In this document: positions 1 through 9,051 of the stretch, piece after piece
Layout of the letters: every line of letters starts with the position of its first letter
Numbering within the stretch: the first letter of the stretch is position 1
From: Tenacibaculum haliotis
Lineage (GTDB): Bacteria; Bacteroidota; Bacteroidia; Flavobacteriales; Flavobacteriaceae
Direction: 5' to 3'
DNA: 55,778 nucleotides
Assembly (NCBI RefSeq): GCF_025215075.1
Contig: NZ_JAOBTH010000017.1
Coordinates: 5,001 to 60,778 of the forward strand
Program-made: the position numbers and the translations under genes
Notes under the pieces: generated by a model
The model's input: only the letters and a program-made list of their open reading frames with translations
What the model was told of the DNA's origin: nothing
The model's database searches: none

Positions 1-1158
<1,158 letters not shown>

Positions 1159-1199
1159 ATATTTTAAATAATATTAATGAATAAGTTTCAAAAGAATTT

Positions 1200-1269
1200 G
1201 TTCTAACGAATTAGAACGTGGTTATTCTACTCTTTGTTTACGCTGTCAATTTCAATATTTTCAATGAAC
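1200..1269 (-). promoter_or_regulatory. 16S leader: boxA-like site and UUCG hairpin
   Basis: In the transcribed leader upstream of 16S, the minus strand carries GTTCATTGAAAA (1258-1269), similar to the boxA antitermination element usual in Bacteroidota rRNA leaders. Nearer the gene, 1200-1217 is a perfect inverted repeat: on the minus strand GTTCTAA-TTCG-TTAGAAC, a 7-bp stem closed by a UUCG tetraloop. The hairpin may take part in rRNA processing. The assignments rest on motif resemblance only. Confidence 0.5.
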
Positions 1270-1416
1270 TTGTACCGAATCGGCACTCATAAGTATTTTA
1301 ATTTCTGTTAAAAAGAATAAATACTTCTTGTAGAAATGCTAGATTCGAACTAACTGATTCTTATTACAAAATCATTCCAAAATTTCTCTGATCGTTTCGC
1401 CTTCTTAAAGCGGTTG

Positions 1417-1446
1417 CAAATCTATAAACTTTTCTAAAAATGACAA
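1417..1446 (-). promoter_or_regulatory. rrn promoter P3 (closest to 16S)
   Basis: Reading the minus strand, TTG (1446-1444), a 19-bp spacer, then TAGATTTG (1424-1417). This matches the Bacteroidota primary-sigma consensus TTG-N19-TANNTTTG exactly. It is the innermost of three tandem matches upstream of the 16S gene. Confidence 0.75.
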
Positions 1447-1517
1447 AACTTTTTTTGAAGTTTTTTTAGTTTATTTTTTGCTGTATTTTAACGAACTCCC
1501 GCATTTAAAACGGGCTA

Positions 1518-1549
1518 CAAAGATACTCTCTTTCTTTCGATTTAAACAA
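1518..1549 (-). promoter_or_regulatory. rrn promoter P2
   Basis: On the minus strand TTG (1549-1547) is followed by a 21-bp spacer and TATCTTTG (1525-1518). The -7 element is a perfect TANNTTTG match; the spacer is two bases longer than in P1 and P3. It is the middle of three tandem promoters. Confidence 0.65.
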
Positions 1550-1650
1550 GTAAAAATTAACTTATTTTTTACCTTTTTTTGATGATATCTTAACCCTTAT
1601 ATTAATGAACTTTACTAAGTTCTAAACACTCGTTTTTCCTTTAGCGGGTG

Positions 1651-1680
1651 CAAATATAGATTCCTTTTTTAACATAACAA
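1651..1680 (-). promoter_or_regulatory. rrn promoter P1 (distal)
   Basis: On the minus strand TTG (1680-1678), a 19-bp spacer, and TATATTTG (1658-1651), a perfect Bacteroidota promoter. It lies about 490 bp upstream of mature 16S, which implies a long leader carrying the boxA-like site. Confidence 0.75.
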
Positions 1681-1793
1681 CTACCTTTTTTACCTTTTTT
1701 TTAAAGTATTTTACGCAACGTTGTTTTCTAGATACTTAACTCTAAAACTACATTGAATTTTTAACCTACTCATTATCGTATTAATCTTCGCGT

Positions 1794-1886
1794 GAGGGAT
1801 TGAACATTTCGACTACACTCAATACAAGCTCTCTGTTTGAGCTCTTTTTACCATTTTCTGTAAAAAAGCGAGTAGTGAAAGCCTGA
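1794..1886 (+). repeat. dispersed intergenic repeat, copy 1 (divergent)
   Basis: This stretch holds the diagnostic pieces of a repeat family also found at 2223-2363, 3681-3800 and 27540-27665: a start like agGGATTGAAC, TGTTTGAGCTCTTTTTAC, and an end like AAAAAAGCGAGTAGTGAAAGC. The middle and end nearly match the copy before bioB. It contains no convincing gene. The remaining gene-free sequence between 1681 and 2420 shows nothing further apart from copy 2 and a terminator. Confidence 0.6.
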
Positions 1887-2222
1887 CAATTTTAAAGAAA
1901 TTGACACGCCACACTAAAGAATATGGCTATAAAACATATCAAAAAGAGATCTATTTGTCTTTACAATTATCTTTTTTCGTGTTTTACCCTTGCTTTTTTA
2001 GGCACTTTTCTATCGTTGTTTGATAAATACTTTCTTATATATTGTAATATTCATCGTTCACCAATTTTTAAAAACGATATTTTACTACTCTTTTATGACT
2101 TTTGATTTATAATATATGAGATTATAGCTTCCCCAGAAATGACAATATAACTTTTCAATTTCACTTACTACAAAATAGAAGTTCAGTGTTGTTTGAGACT
2201 ACTAAAAAACAAAAAATATGTT

Positions 2223-2363
2223 TAGCCCTGATTAAAACGGCATCCTTTTTCTGATTCATTTTAAATACTACCTATAATCAAAAGAGATTACAAAAGTTTA
2301 CAAAAAACGAAACTTTGCAATGACATACAGAAAAAGATATAGTGGAAAGCAGGAGATAGCTTC
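2223..2363 (+). repeat. dispersed intergenic repeat, copy 2
   Basis: Begins TAGCCCTGATTAAAACGGCA and ends GATATAGTGGAAAGCAGGAG-ATAGCTTC. The start matches the bioB-upstream copy and the inverted copy between sucA and sucB; the end matches the bioB-upstream copy. T-runs and A-runs near the two ends can pair, so the transcript of either strand could form a long hairpin. It lies immediately beyond the sucB terminator. Confidence 0.65.
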
Positions 2364-2396
2364 AAAAAAAAATCCCAAGCAAGAAGCTCGGGATTT
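2364..2396 (-). terminator. Rho-independent terminator of sucB
   Basis: On the minus strand AAATCCCGAGC-TTCTT-GCTTGGGATTT forms an 11-bp stem with one G-U wobble, followed by a run of T. It sits about 27 bases after the sucB stop. Confidence 0.8.
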
Positions 2397-2422
2397 TAAT
2401 ATATATACGGTAAGATTGTTAC

Positions 2423-3637
2423 CTACATTTCTAATGCTTTCTTAATGTTGTTACCCATTAATAACTCTTCCGGATTTTCTAACGCTTCTTTAACAGCAAC
2501 CAAGAAACCAACAGATTCACGACCATCAATAACTCTGTGATCGTAAGATAATGCAACATACATAATTGGTTGAATTACCACTTCACCATTAACAGCCATC
2601 GGACGGTTAACGATATTGTGCATTCCTAAAATTCCACTTTGAGGAGGATTTAAAATTGGAGTTGATAACATTGAACCGAATACACCACCATTAGTGATTG
2701 TAAATGTTCCACCAGTCATTTCATCTACTGTAATTTGTCCGTCACGAGCACGTAAAGCTAAACGCTTCACTTCACTTTCAACACCTCTAAACGATAAGTC
2801 TTCAGCATTTCTAATTACAGGAACCATTAATCCTTTAGGACCAGAAACTGCTATAGAAATATCTTGAAAATGATTTTTTATTTGGTAATCTCCATCAATC
2901 ATAGAGTTTACATCAGGATACATTTCTAAAGCTCTAACAACTGCTAAAGTGAAGAAAGACATAAATCCTAATCCAACACCGTGTTTTGCTTTAAAATCTT
3001 CTTTATATTGTTTACGTAAATCGAAAATCGGCTGCATGTTCACTTCGTTAAACGTAGTTAGCATAGCCGTTTCGCTTTTAACAGCAACTAAACGTTGTGC
3101 TACTTTACGACGTAACATCGACATTTTTTTACGCTCTGTACCGCGAGAACCATTTGTTGGTTGCGTTCCCATAGAAGGCACAGCATTTACTGCGTCATCT
3201 TTTGTAACACGACCGTCTTTTCCTGTTCCTTTTACTGAAGCAGCATCGATTCCTTTTTCAGCTAAAACTTTCTTAGCTGCAGGAGAAGCAGTTCCGGTTG
3301 CATACGTTGCAGCTTTCACTTCTTCTTTCTTAGGTGCTGCTGTTTTTGGAGCTTCTGCTGTTTTTGTTTCAGTTACAGATCCACCCGCTGGTTTTGCAGC
3401 ACTCATGTCTATCAAACAAACTACAGCACCAACTTCTACAGCATCACCTTCTTCAGCTTTTAAAGTGATAATTCCGCTTTCTTCCGCAGGTAACTCTAAC
3501 GTTGCTTTGTCAGAATCTACCTCGGCGATTGGCTGATCTTTTTCAACATAATCACCATCTTCAACTAACCAAGTTGCTATTTCTACTTCTGTAATCGATT
3601 CTCCCGGAGAAGGAACTTTCATTTCTAAAACACTCAT
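2423..3637 (-). CDS. sucB: 2-oxoglutarate dehydrogenase E2, dihydrolipoyllysine succinyltransferase
   Basis: A 404-residue E2 subunit of the TCA-cycle 2-oxoglutarate dehydrogenase complex; it transfers the succinyl group from E1 to CoA. The N-terminal lipoyl domain spans residues 1-75, with the lipoylated lysine at K44 in [10 protein letters not shown] Pro/Ala/Lys-rich linker follows, then a peripheral E3-binding domain (about 115-155), then the catalytic acyltransferase domain. The latter ends with the active-site motif YDHRVIDG (His near 366). Length and domain order are normal. It lies downstream of sucA on the same strand, 184 bp away, the gap being filled by a dispersed repeat. It is assigned to succinyl rather than acetyl transfer because of its sucA neighbour. 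Confidence 0.95.
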   Translation of the reverse strand: MSVLEMKVPSPGESITEVEIATWLVEDGDYVEKDQPIAEVDSDKATLELPAEESGIITLKAEEGDAVEVGAVVCLIDMSAAKPAGGSVTETKTAEAPKTAAPKKEEVKAATYATGTASPAAKKVLAEKGIDAASVKGTGKDGRVTKDDAVNAVPSMGTQPTNGSRGTERKKMSMLRRKVAQRLVAVKSETAMLTTFNEVNMQPIFDLRKQYKEDFKAKHGVGLGFMSFFTLAVVRALEMYPDVNSMIDGDYQIKNHFQDISIAVSGPKGLMVPVIRNAEDLSFRGVESEVKRLALRARDGQITVDEMTGGTFTITNGGVFGSMLSTPILNPPQSGILGMHNIVNRPMAVNGEVVIQPIMYVALSYDHRVIDGRESVGFLVAVKEALENPEELLMGNNIKKALEM

Positions 3638-3680
3638 GTTTCTTTATTTTTATTCTGAAATATTTTATTTCTTTTATTTG

Positions 3681-3800
3681 GGCGTTCGGGCGGGCTTTTC
3701 ACTGTATCTTTTTTGCTGCATTCTCGATACAAATTTGTTCATTCTTCACAAATTCACTCGAACTGACAGCAAAAAAGGATGCCGTTTCAATCCCTAACGC
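3681..3800 (-). repeat. dispersed intergenic repeat, copy 3 (inverted, between sucA and sucB)
   Basis: On the minus strand this reads GGGATTGAAACGGCATCC, T-run, GCTGTCAGTTCGAGTGAATTT, TTTGTATCGAGAATGCAGC, AAAAAAGATACAGTGAAAAG. It shares blocks with the copies at 2223-2363 and 27540-27665. The arms (ATCCTTTTTTGCTG and CAGCAAAAAAGAT) are complementary, so the sucA-sucB mRNA would fold here. Confidence 0.65.
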
Positions 3801-3821
3801 ACTTACTTATTATCTATGGTA

Positions 3822-6548
3822 TTAATCAAAAACTTTGTCTAATACTTGCTGATGTCTACGTTTATACCTTGCACTTGAACCTGCAGCTGGTGCCGATTTA
3901 TAATCTCTCGATGCACATTCTAATTTTGCCAATTCAAAACGCTCTAACATATAACTCCAAGAACCCATGTTTTTAGGTTCTTCTTGTGCCCAAACATAAC
4001 GAGTTACATTCGGATACCTATCCATTGCAGCTTTAATTTGATCGTTATGTAATGGAAACAACTGCTCTATTCTTACAATAGCAATATCTTCTCTTCCTAA
4101 CTGCTCACGTTCTGCTATTAAATCATAGTAGAATTTACCTGAACAAAATACCATTTTTTTCACATTATCAGTAGCAATAGTATCATCAATAACTTCTTGG
4201 AATGTTCCGTTAGCTAACTCTTCAATCGTATTTACTGCTTTTGGTAAACGTAATAAACTCTTTGGTGTAAAAACTACCAATGGTTTTCTGAAATCACGTT
4301 TCATCTGACGTCGTAAAATATGATATATGTTCGCTGGAGTAGAACAGTTTGCTATCGTCCAGTTATCAATTGCTGATGACTGTAAGAAACGTTCAATTCT
4401 TCCTGACGAATGCTCTGGTCCTTGTCCTTCATATCCATGAGGCAATAACATTACTAATCCGTTTTGCAATTTCCATTTAGCTTCTGCTGACGAAATATAT
4501 TGATCAAATACAATTTGCGCTCCGTTGGCAAAATCACCAAACTGAGCTTCCCAAATAGTTAACGTATTTGGTGCTGCCATAGCATAACCATAATCAAATC
4601 CTAAAACTCCGTATTCTGATAAGTGAGAATTGAAAATGGTCATTTCTCCTTTATTCTTCGGATTTGTGTTTAATAAATTAACACGTTCTAACGTTTCTTC
4701 ATCACGCATAATTGCATGACGATGAGAGAAAGTACCTCTTTCTACATCTTCACCAGAAATACGAATATTAAATCCTTCTTCTAATAAAGTTCCGTAGGCT
4801 AAATTCTCTGCAACTCCCCAATCTAATAAATTTTCGTCAAAAACCATTTTCTTACGTCCTTGTAAAATACGTTCTGCTTTACGCACAAACTTGTATCCTT
4901 CTGGAGTTGTAGAAATAACTTTTGCGATATCTTTTAATCCTTCAACCGAATAAGTAGTATCTATCGGTTGTAACATTTCTTGTAATTGCTTACGCACAAA
5001 TCCATCCCAAACTTCTGGCATGAATTCTTGAATTTTCGACGTAGTTTTCTTTTTAGATTCTGTAAACTCAGTTTCTAAATGTGCTTTAAACTCGTCTGTA
5101 ATTTGTTTTACATAATCACCAGAAATACTTCCTTCTGCCACCAATTTAGCAGCGTATATTTCTTTGGCATTTTTATGCTTAGAAATCGCTTTGTATAATT
5201 TAGGCTGTGTAAAACGAGGCTCATCACCTTCATTATGCCCATATTTACGGTATCCTAATAAATCAATATAAATGTCTTTTTTGAATTTCATTCTATATTC
5301 AACAGCCATTTCCATTGCATAACAAACCGCTTCTGCATCATCTGCATTTACGTGTAATACTGGCGACAATGTTACTTTAGCCACATCTGTACAATAAGTA
5401 CTAGAACGTGCATCTAAATAATTAGTAGTAAAACCTACTTGGTTATTTACCACAACATGAATCGTTCCTCCTGTTTTATAACCATTTAAGGTCATCATTT
5501 GCGCTATTTCGTACACAATACCTTGCCCTGCTATTGCAGCATCACCGTGTACTAAAATTGGTAAAATTTTACCATTATCTCCGTTATAATCTAAATCTAT
5601 TTTAGCACGAACAATTCCCTCAGCCACTGCATCTACAGTTTCTAAGTGAGATGGATTTGGAACCAAATTCATCTTCATTTTTTGTCCGCCTTTATATGCT
5701 TTACTTAGCGTTAATCCTAAGTGATACTTTACATCTCCATCAATATCTTGATCTTCAAAATCTTTTCCTTCAAACTCACTAAATAAATCGCGAACAGGTT
5801 TTTTAAAGATGTTTACTAATGTGTTTAAACGACCACGGTGTGCCATTCCTAAAACACATTCTTCTACTCCGTATTTTTCGGCAGCATCACGAAGTGCCAC
5901 ACTTATTCCTGGAATTAGGGTTTCTCCTCCTTCAACAGAAAAACGTTTTTGACCTACATATTTTGTTTGCAAAAAGCTCTCGAAAGTAGACGCTTGATTT
6001 AATTTTGTAAGAATATATTTTTTTGCTTCTACATCGTAATTTAACTGCTTGTCCTTAATATTTAAACGGTTTTGCCACCATTTTAATTCCTCCGGACTAC
6101 GCAAATACATGTATTCGATACCGATACTATCACAATAAATTTTCTTAAGATATTTAACTATTTCAGACAAAGAGCTTGGCCCCATCCCTAAAATATCACC
6201 TGCATTAAATACAGTAGCTAAATCTTTGTTAGACAAACCAAAGTTCTCGACATCTAATGTAGGAGCGTATTTTCTACGATCACGAACTGGGTTTGTTTCC
6301 GTAAAAAGATGCCCTCTTGTACGGTATCCGTTTATTAAATCGATTACTAAAAATTCTTTACGTACTTCTTCAGGTATTTCAACAGAAACCTCATCATCAG
6401 TCAACGAATAACTTTCGTTTGCTAAATCGTATCCTTGAAAAAAACTTCTCCAACTTGGTTCTACTGCATCCGGATTTTTTTGATACTGTTCGTATAAATC
6501 ACCTATAAAACCTGTATGTGCTGCGTTTAAGAACGAAAACTTGTCCAT
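3822..6548 (-). CDS. sucA: 2-oxoglutarate dehydrogenase E1
   Basis: A 908-residue thiamine-diphosphate-dependent E1 that decarboxylates 2-oxoglutarate and passes the succinyl group to the E2 lipoyl arm. The N-terminus (FLNAAHTGFIGDLYEQYQKN) matches the E1o family N-terminal segment that binds other complex members. The ThDP-binding core (HGDAAIAGQG, then NNQVGF) lies at about residues 335-375 and the transketolase-like C-terminal half includes EGQGPEHSSGRIERFLQ. Full length. A Bacteroidota-type -7 element (TATTTTTG, complement at 6590-6597) lies about 40 bp upstream of the start, but no matching -33 TTG was seen at 19 bp. Cotranscription with sucB is likely. Confidence 0.96.
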   Translation of the reverse strand: MDKFSFLNAAHTGFIGDLYEQYQKNPDAVEPSWRSFFQGYDLANESYSLTDDEVSVEIPEEVRKEFLVIDLINGYRTRGHLFTETNPVRDRRKYAPTLDVENFGLSNKDLATVFNAGDILGMGPSSLSEIVKYLKKIYCDSIGIEYMYLRSPEELKWWQNRLNIKDKQLNYDVEAKKYILTKLNQASTFESFLQTKYVGQKRFSVEGGETLIPGISVALRDAAEKYGVEECVLGMAHRGRLNTLVNIFKKPVRDLFSEFEGKDFEDQDIDGDVKYHLGLTLSKAYKGGQKMKMNLVPNPSHLETVDAVAEGIVRAKIDLDYNGDNGKILPILVHGDAAIAGQGIVYEIAQMMTLNGYKTGGTIHVVVNNQVGFTTNYLDARSSTYCTDVAKVTLSPVLHVNADDAEAVCYAMEMAVEYRMKFKKDIYIDLLGYRKYGHNEGDEPRFTQPKLYKAISKHKNAKEIYAAKLVAEGSISGDYVKQITDEFKAHLETEFTESKKKTTSKIQEFMPEVWDGFVRKQLQEMLQPIDTTYSVEGLKDIAKVISTTPEGYKFVRKAERILQGRKKMVFDENLLDWGVAENLAYGTLLEEGFNIRISGEDVERGTFSHRHAIMRDEETLERVNLLNTNPKNKGEMTIFNSHLSEYGVLGFDYGYAMAAPNTLTIWEAQFGDFANGAQIVFDQYISSAEAKWKLQNGLVMLLPHGYEGQGPEHSSGRIERFLQSSAIDNWTIANCSTPANIYHILRRQMKRDFRKPLVVFTPKSLLRLPKAVNTIEELANGTFQEVIDDTIATDNVKKMVFCSGKFYYDLIAEREQLGREDIAIVRIEQLFPLHNDQIKAAMDRYPNVTRYVWAQEEPKNMGSWSYMLERFELAKLECASRDYKSAPAAGSSARYKRRHQQVLDKVFD

Positions 6549-6755
6549 ATATATTTACTATGCTTTTCTATCAATAAGAATAATGGTGACAAAAATACAA
6601 CTTTTACTAAAAATAGGCCTTTTTTTTATGCTTATTTTGAACTTATCAATGATCTACTTAGATAAATAAAACAGCTTACAAACGCTAAGTCCACAAAATA
6701 ATACTTTGAAAATCAGTTAGAACCATTTTTTATTTCATTTTTTATCAAAAAATGT

Positions 6756-6785
6756 TTGTAGATATAAAAAAAGCCCTTAAATTTG
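6756..6785 (+). promoter_or_regulatory. tRNA-Asn promoter
   Basis: TTG (6756-6758), 19-bp spacer, TAAATTTG (6778-6785): a perfect Bacteroidota promoter ending 32 bp before the first tRNA-Asn gene. Confidence 0.75.
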
Positions 6786-6817
6786 CACTCGCATTTTAAA
6801 GCAAGTCCGCTTTAAAT

Positions 6818-6891
6818 TCCTCCTTAGCTCAGTTGGTTAGAGCATCTGACTGTTAATCAGAGGGTCTTAGGTTCGAGTCCTAAAGGAGGAG
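6818..6891 (+). tRNA. tRNA-Asn (GTT), first copy
   Basis: A complete cloverleaf: acceptor TCCTCCT/AGGAGGA, D arm GCTC...GAGC, anticodon stem TCTGA/TCAGA with loop CTGTTAA (anticodon GTT at 6852-6854), T arm TTAGG-TTCGAGT-CCTAA, discriminator G. CCA is not encoded. It is preceded by a strong promoter match and followed 68 bp later by an identical copy. Confidence 0.97.
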
Positions 6892-6959
6892 CAAAATAAA
6901 CGAAGGCATCGTAGCAGCCGATAATTGCTACAACACATATATTTGTTCTACATGAACAT

Positions 6960-7033
6960 TCCTCCTTAGCTCAGTTGGTTAGAGCATCTGACTGTTAATC
7001 AGAGGGTCTTAGGTTCGAGTCCTAAAGGAGGAG
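6960..7033 (+). tRNA. tRNA-Asn (GTT), second copy, island insertion site
   Basis: Identical in all 74 bases to the copy at 6818-6891. Its last 47 bases plus the next two (6987-7035) recur exactly at 19321-19369, so this gene is the left attachment site of the island. Its 3' half is probably element-derived, restoring a functional tRNA after integration, as is usual for tyrosine-recombinase elements. It is cotranscribed with copy 1 and followed by an element-borne terminator. Confidence 0.97.
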
Positions 7034-7035
7034 CA
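6987..7035 (+). repeat. attL, tRNA-Asn 3' part
   Basis: This 49-bp sequence runs from the anticodon stem (TCTGACTGTTAATCAGA, itself an inverted repeat typical of recombinase core sites) to GCA after the discriminator base. It is identical to attR at 19321-19369. Confidence 0.85.
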
Positions 7036-7042
7036 ATAAAAA

Positions 7043-7074
7043 AAGAAGTTCAACAGCAATGTTGGACTTTTTTT
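7043..7074 (+). terminator. Terminator after tRNA-Asn copy 2
   Basis: AAGTTCAACA-GCAA-TGTTGGACTT (7046-7069) forms a 10-bp stem with one wobble pair, a GNRA-type GCAA loop and a T run. It lies inside the island and replaces the host terminator, which is now displaced to beyond attR. Confidence 0.75.
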
Positions 7075-7080
7075 ATGCAG

Positions 7081-7122
7081 CAATGCGGGTCAAATCCTCT
7101 ACCCAACTGGGCTAAGGGAGGA
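7081..7122 (-). pseudogene. Inverted degenerate tRNA 5' half
   Basis: On the minus strand this reads TCCTCCC-TTAGCCCAGTTGG-GTAGAGGATTTGAC. It aligns to the first 33 bases of the adjacent tRNA-Asn with 29 identities and one extra base, but on the opposite strand. The similarity stops at the anticodon loop (CCCGCAT in place of CTGTTAA) and no 3' half follows. It is not a functional tRNA. It may be a remnant of another integration or a second tRNA-derived end. Confidence 0.55.
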
Positions 7123-7209
7123 ATAAAAAAAATCAACATTCTTTGAAAGCATCAAAATTACTGCATAAAGCAGCTGAATTTTGTGCCCGAAAAACGGAAG
7201 TCATAGGTC

Positions 7210-7233
7210 AAAAACTTGCACATAACTTGCACG
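7210..7233 (+). repeat. Putative integrase arm site, left end
   Basis: AAAAACTTGCA-C-ATAACTTGCACG, containing two ACTTGCA units 11 bp apart. It recurs with one change (23 of 24 bases) at 19240-19263 in the same orientation. It sits 87 bp upstream of the chosen integrase start. Confidence 0.5.
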
Positions 7234-7296
7234 AACCCCTTTTTAGGCCAAAAAGTGCACGTGCATAAAAATGTTTTTAGCGCAACACTAAAAAAC

Positions 7297-8511
7297 ATGA
7301 GTACTTTAAAACTTACATTAGACAAAAGAAGAAGTTATGCCGACGGTCGAATCCCTTTAATACTAAGGCTTACAGCCAATAAAAAAACAACATCGATTCA
7401 TCTTGGAATTAAGATTTCGCCGAACGAATGGGATGAGAAAAAACTACGTGTAAATAAAAAGCATGCAAGTTACTTAGAGCTAAATCTTCATTTAAAGAAG
7501 ACAATATTGCATTATGAGAAGAAACTTCTGGCAATTTTAGCATACAAACCAGACGCAAGTTTAGCCGACATAAAATATGCCCTAACCGTATCGTATGATG
7601 TTAACGAAATGCTGTTTTATGATTTTGCCATTGAACAAATTAAAAAACTAAATATTCAAGGTCGCCACGGCAATGCACAATCCTACAAAACAGCCACCAA
7701 CAGTATTATCAACTACAGAAATAAGAAACTAAAGTTATCGGATATAAATTATGCATTTGTATTAGAATATGACGCCCATTTATCAGCTTCTGGTGTAAGT
7801 GTAAATGGCGCTGCGGTATATATGCGGGCGCTGCGTGCTTTATTAAATCGTGCTGGAAAGCTTGATGTATATAACATGACACAATACCCGTTCCGAAGCT
7901 TTAAAATTAGGTCGCAAAAAACAATATCACGAGCAATACCTTTAGAATCTATTAGAAAAATTGCACAAATTGAATTAGATAAAGATTCTAAACACTTTCA
8001 TGCTAAAAATATGTTCATGCTGACTTTTGGGATGATTGGCATTTCTTTCATGGACCTTATACTTCTTAAAAAGAGCAACATTAAAAATGGGCGGGTTATT
8101 TATAAAAGACGCAAAACTGGAAAATTATATAGCATTAAATTATCACCAACGGTTCAAGACATTTTAAATCATTATAAAACCACTAACAGTTCTTATTTAT
8201 TACCACAATTTGGTTTAGATAATGCACCCGAAGCCAAGATAAGACACCATGTAAACTTAGGGTTAAAATCTACAAATAGGTATCTTAAACAACTTGGGTA
8301 TCAATTGCAATTAGACATACCGCTAACCACTTACGTGGCTCGCTATAGCTGGGCCAACATTGCCAAAGCAAATGGCTACAGTAAAGATTTAATTGCCGAA
8401 GCACTGGGCCACAACTACGGTAATGCCGTAACTGGCATTTACCTAGAAAGCTATGGTAATAAAACTATTGACCACGCTAACGAGCGATTAATCAATTTAG
8501 CCAATAGCTAG
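7297..8511 (+). CDS. Tyrosine recombinase (island integrase)
   Basis: A site-specific recombinase of the Bacteroidota phage-integrase family, predicted to integrate and excise this island at tRNA-Asn. From the ATG at 7297 it has 404 residues: an arm-DNA-binding N-terminal domain (STLKLTLDKRRSYADGRIPL...LGIKISPNEWDEKKLRV, residues 1-60), a SAM-like core-binding domain (about 110-200) and a catalytic domain. Visible catalytic features are the TYVARYSWA box (Arg), GHNYG, and the TGIYLESY box with the nucleophilic Tyr. The usual first arginine is not evident (the equivalent segment reads MIGISFMDL), as seen in some members of this clade from memory. An in-frame ATG at 7216 exists, but the family's conserved start motif begins at 7297. 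The gene overlaps the next, opposite-strand gene by 15 bp. Confidence 0.92.
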   Translation: MSTLKLTLDKRRSYADGRIPLILRLTANKKTTSIHLGIKISPNEWDEKKLRVNKKHASYLELNLHLKKTILHYEKKLLAILAYKPDASLADIKYALTVSYDVNEMLFYDFAIEQIKKLNIQGRHGNAQSYKTATNSIINYRNKKLKLSDINYAFVLEYDAHLSASGVSVNGAAVYMRALRALLNRAGKLDVYNMTQYPFRSFKIRSQKTISRAIPLESIRKIAQIELDKDSKHFHAKNMFMLTFGMIGISFMDLILLKKSNIKNGRVIYKRRKTGKLYSIKLSPTVQDILNHYKTTNSSYLLPQFGLDNAPEAKIRHHVNLGLKSTNRYLKQLGYQLQLDIPLTTYVARYSWANIAKANGYSKDLIAEALGHNYGNAVTGIYLESYGNKTIDHANERLINLANS

Positions 8512-8706
8512 CGTCTTGGTTTTATTATGTAGCTGTACTGCTTCAAAGATGAGGTTCAACTGACCGTTATCTTTGAGGTATATGTATTCGCTAATCATAG
8601 CATCTTCACTGTAATCTGCGGCTTCCTCGTAATTAACAGATAGGTATGCTGCCATTGCCTCACGCAGTGGTCCTTCTGTAAATAAATATTGATATTCTTC
8701 GTTCAT
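8497..8706 (-). CDS. Small acidic hypothetical protein
   Basis: A 69-residue soluble protein, rich in Glu, Asp and Tyr in its N-terminal half (EEYQYLF, NYEEAADYSEDAM) and without a membrane segment or signal peptide. I recognise no family. It is read tail to tail with the integrase, whose stop it overlaps by 15 bp. The short acidic composition would fit an accessory or antirestriction-like DNA-mimic protein, but that is speculation from composition. The start is supported only weakly: the upstream region is A/T-rich without a clear Shine-Dalgarno site, which is usual in this phylum. Confidence 0.6.
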   Translation of the reverse strand: MNEEYQYLFTEGPLREAMAAYLSVNYEEAADYSEDAMISEYIYLKDNGQLNLIFEAVQLHNKTKTLAIG

Positions 8707-8808
8707 AATTATATGATTTTTAAAGTTTTATTATAAATAGAATATACTATCAAAACCAAAAAAGTAAAGTGTTTCTAAAACTAATATCAAAAAAAATTAT
8801 AAAAAATT

Positions 8809-9045
8809 TTAGCGAAGCACATCAATACCAATTTTAAAATTGATGTTATCGCTATATAAAAGAAAGGTCACAGTAAATAGAAAATAAAATTTCATAGGTA
8901 GTGTGTGAAGCACTTTATAGAGAGGCCCCCCTACGTATTCATTTAACCGTTTTTTAGAAAAACCTTCCCAACGAATACGTGCTAATAAAAGCCCTTTTGG
9001 TATATATAAACTGGTTATTGGCAGCCCGAAAGCCACCATTACCAA
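8809..9045 (-). CDS. Hypothetical protein, doubtful
   Basis: A 78-residue reading frame starting 6 bp after the stop of the winged-helix gene upstream, on the same strand. It has a basic middle (RWEGFSKKRLNEYVGGPLYK) and a hydrophobic stretch (FYFLFTVTFLLY, about residues 53-64), so it could be a small membrane protein translated by coupling. There is no recognised family, no clear ribosome binding site, and the start MVMVAF lies in low-information sequence. It may be a chance frame. Confidence 0.35.
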   Translation of the reverse strand: MVMVAFGLPITSLYIPKGLLLARIRWEGFSKKRLNEYVGGPLYKVLHTLPMKFYFLFTVTFLLYSDNINFKIGIDVLR

Positions 9046-9051
9046 TGTTTT

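Noticed and set aside
1923..2105. A 60-residue hydrophobic reading frame between the rRNA promoters and sucB
   Set aside because: Lies in gene-free AT-rich sequence next to two repeat copies; composition (Phe, Leu, Tyr, Lys) is what random AT-rich DNA gives, with no family resemblance or start signal.
2949..3536. A 195-residue frame on the + strand
   Set aside because: It is the antisense shadow of sucB, which has full domain support on the other strand.
6900..6955. An additional small RNA between the two tRNA-Asn genes, from the GTAGCA...TGCTAC hairpin
   Set aside because: A short 6-bp hairpin in a 68-bp spacer of a cotranscribed tRNA pair is more simply a processing feature; nothing else supports an RNA gene.
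7216..7296. Upstream start for the integrase
   Set aside because: The extra 27 codons overlap the putative arm site and precede the family's conserved beginning at 7297.
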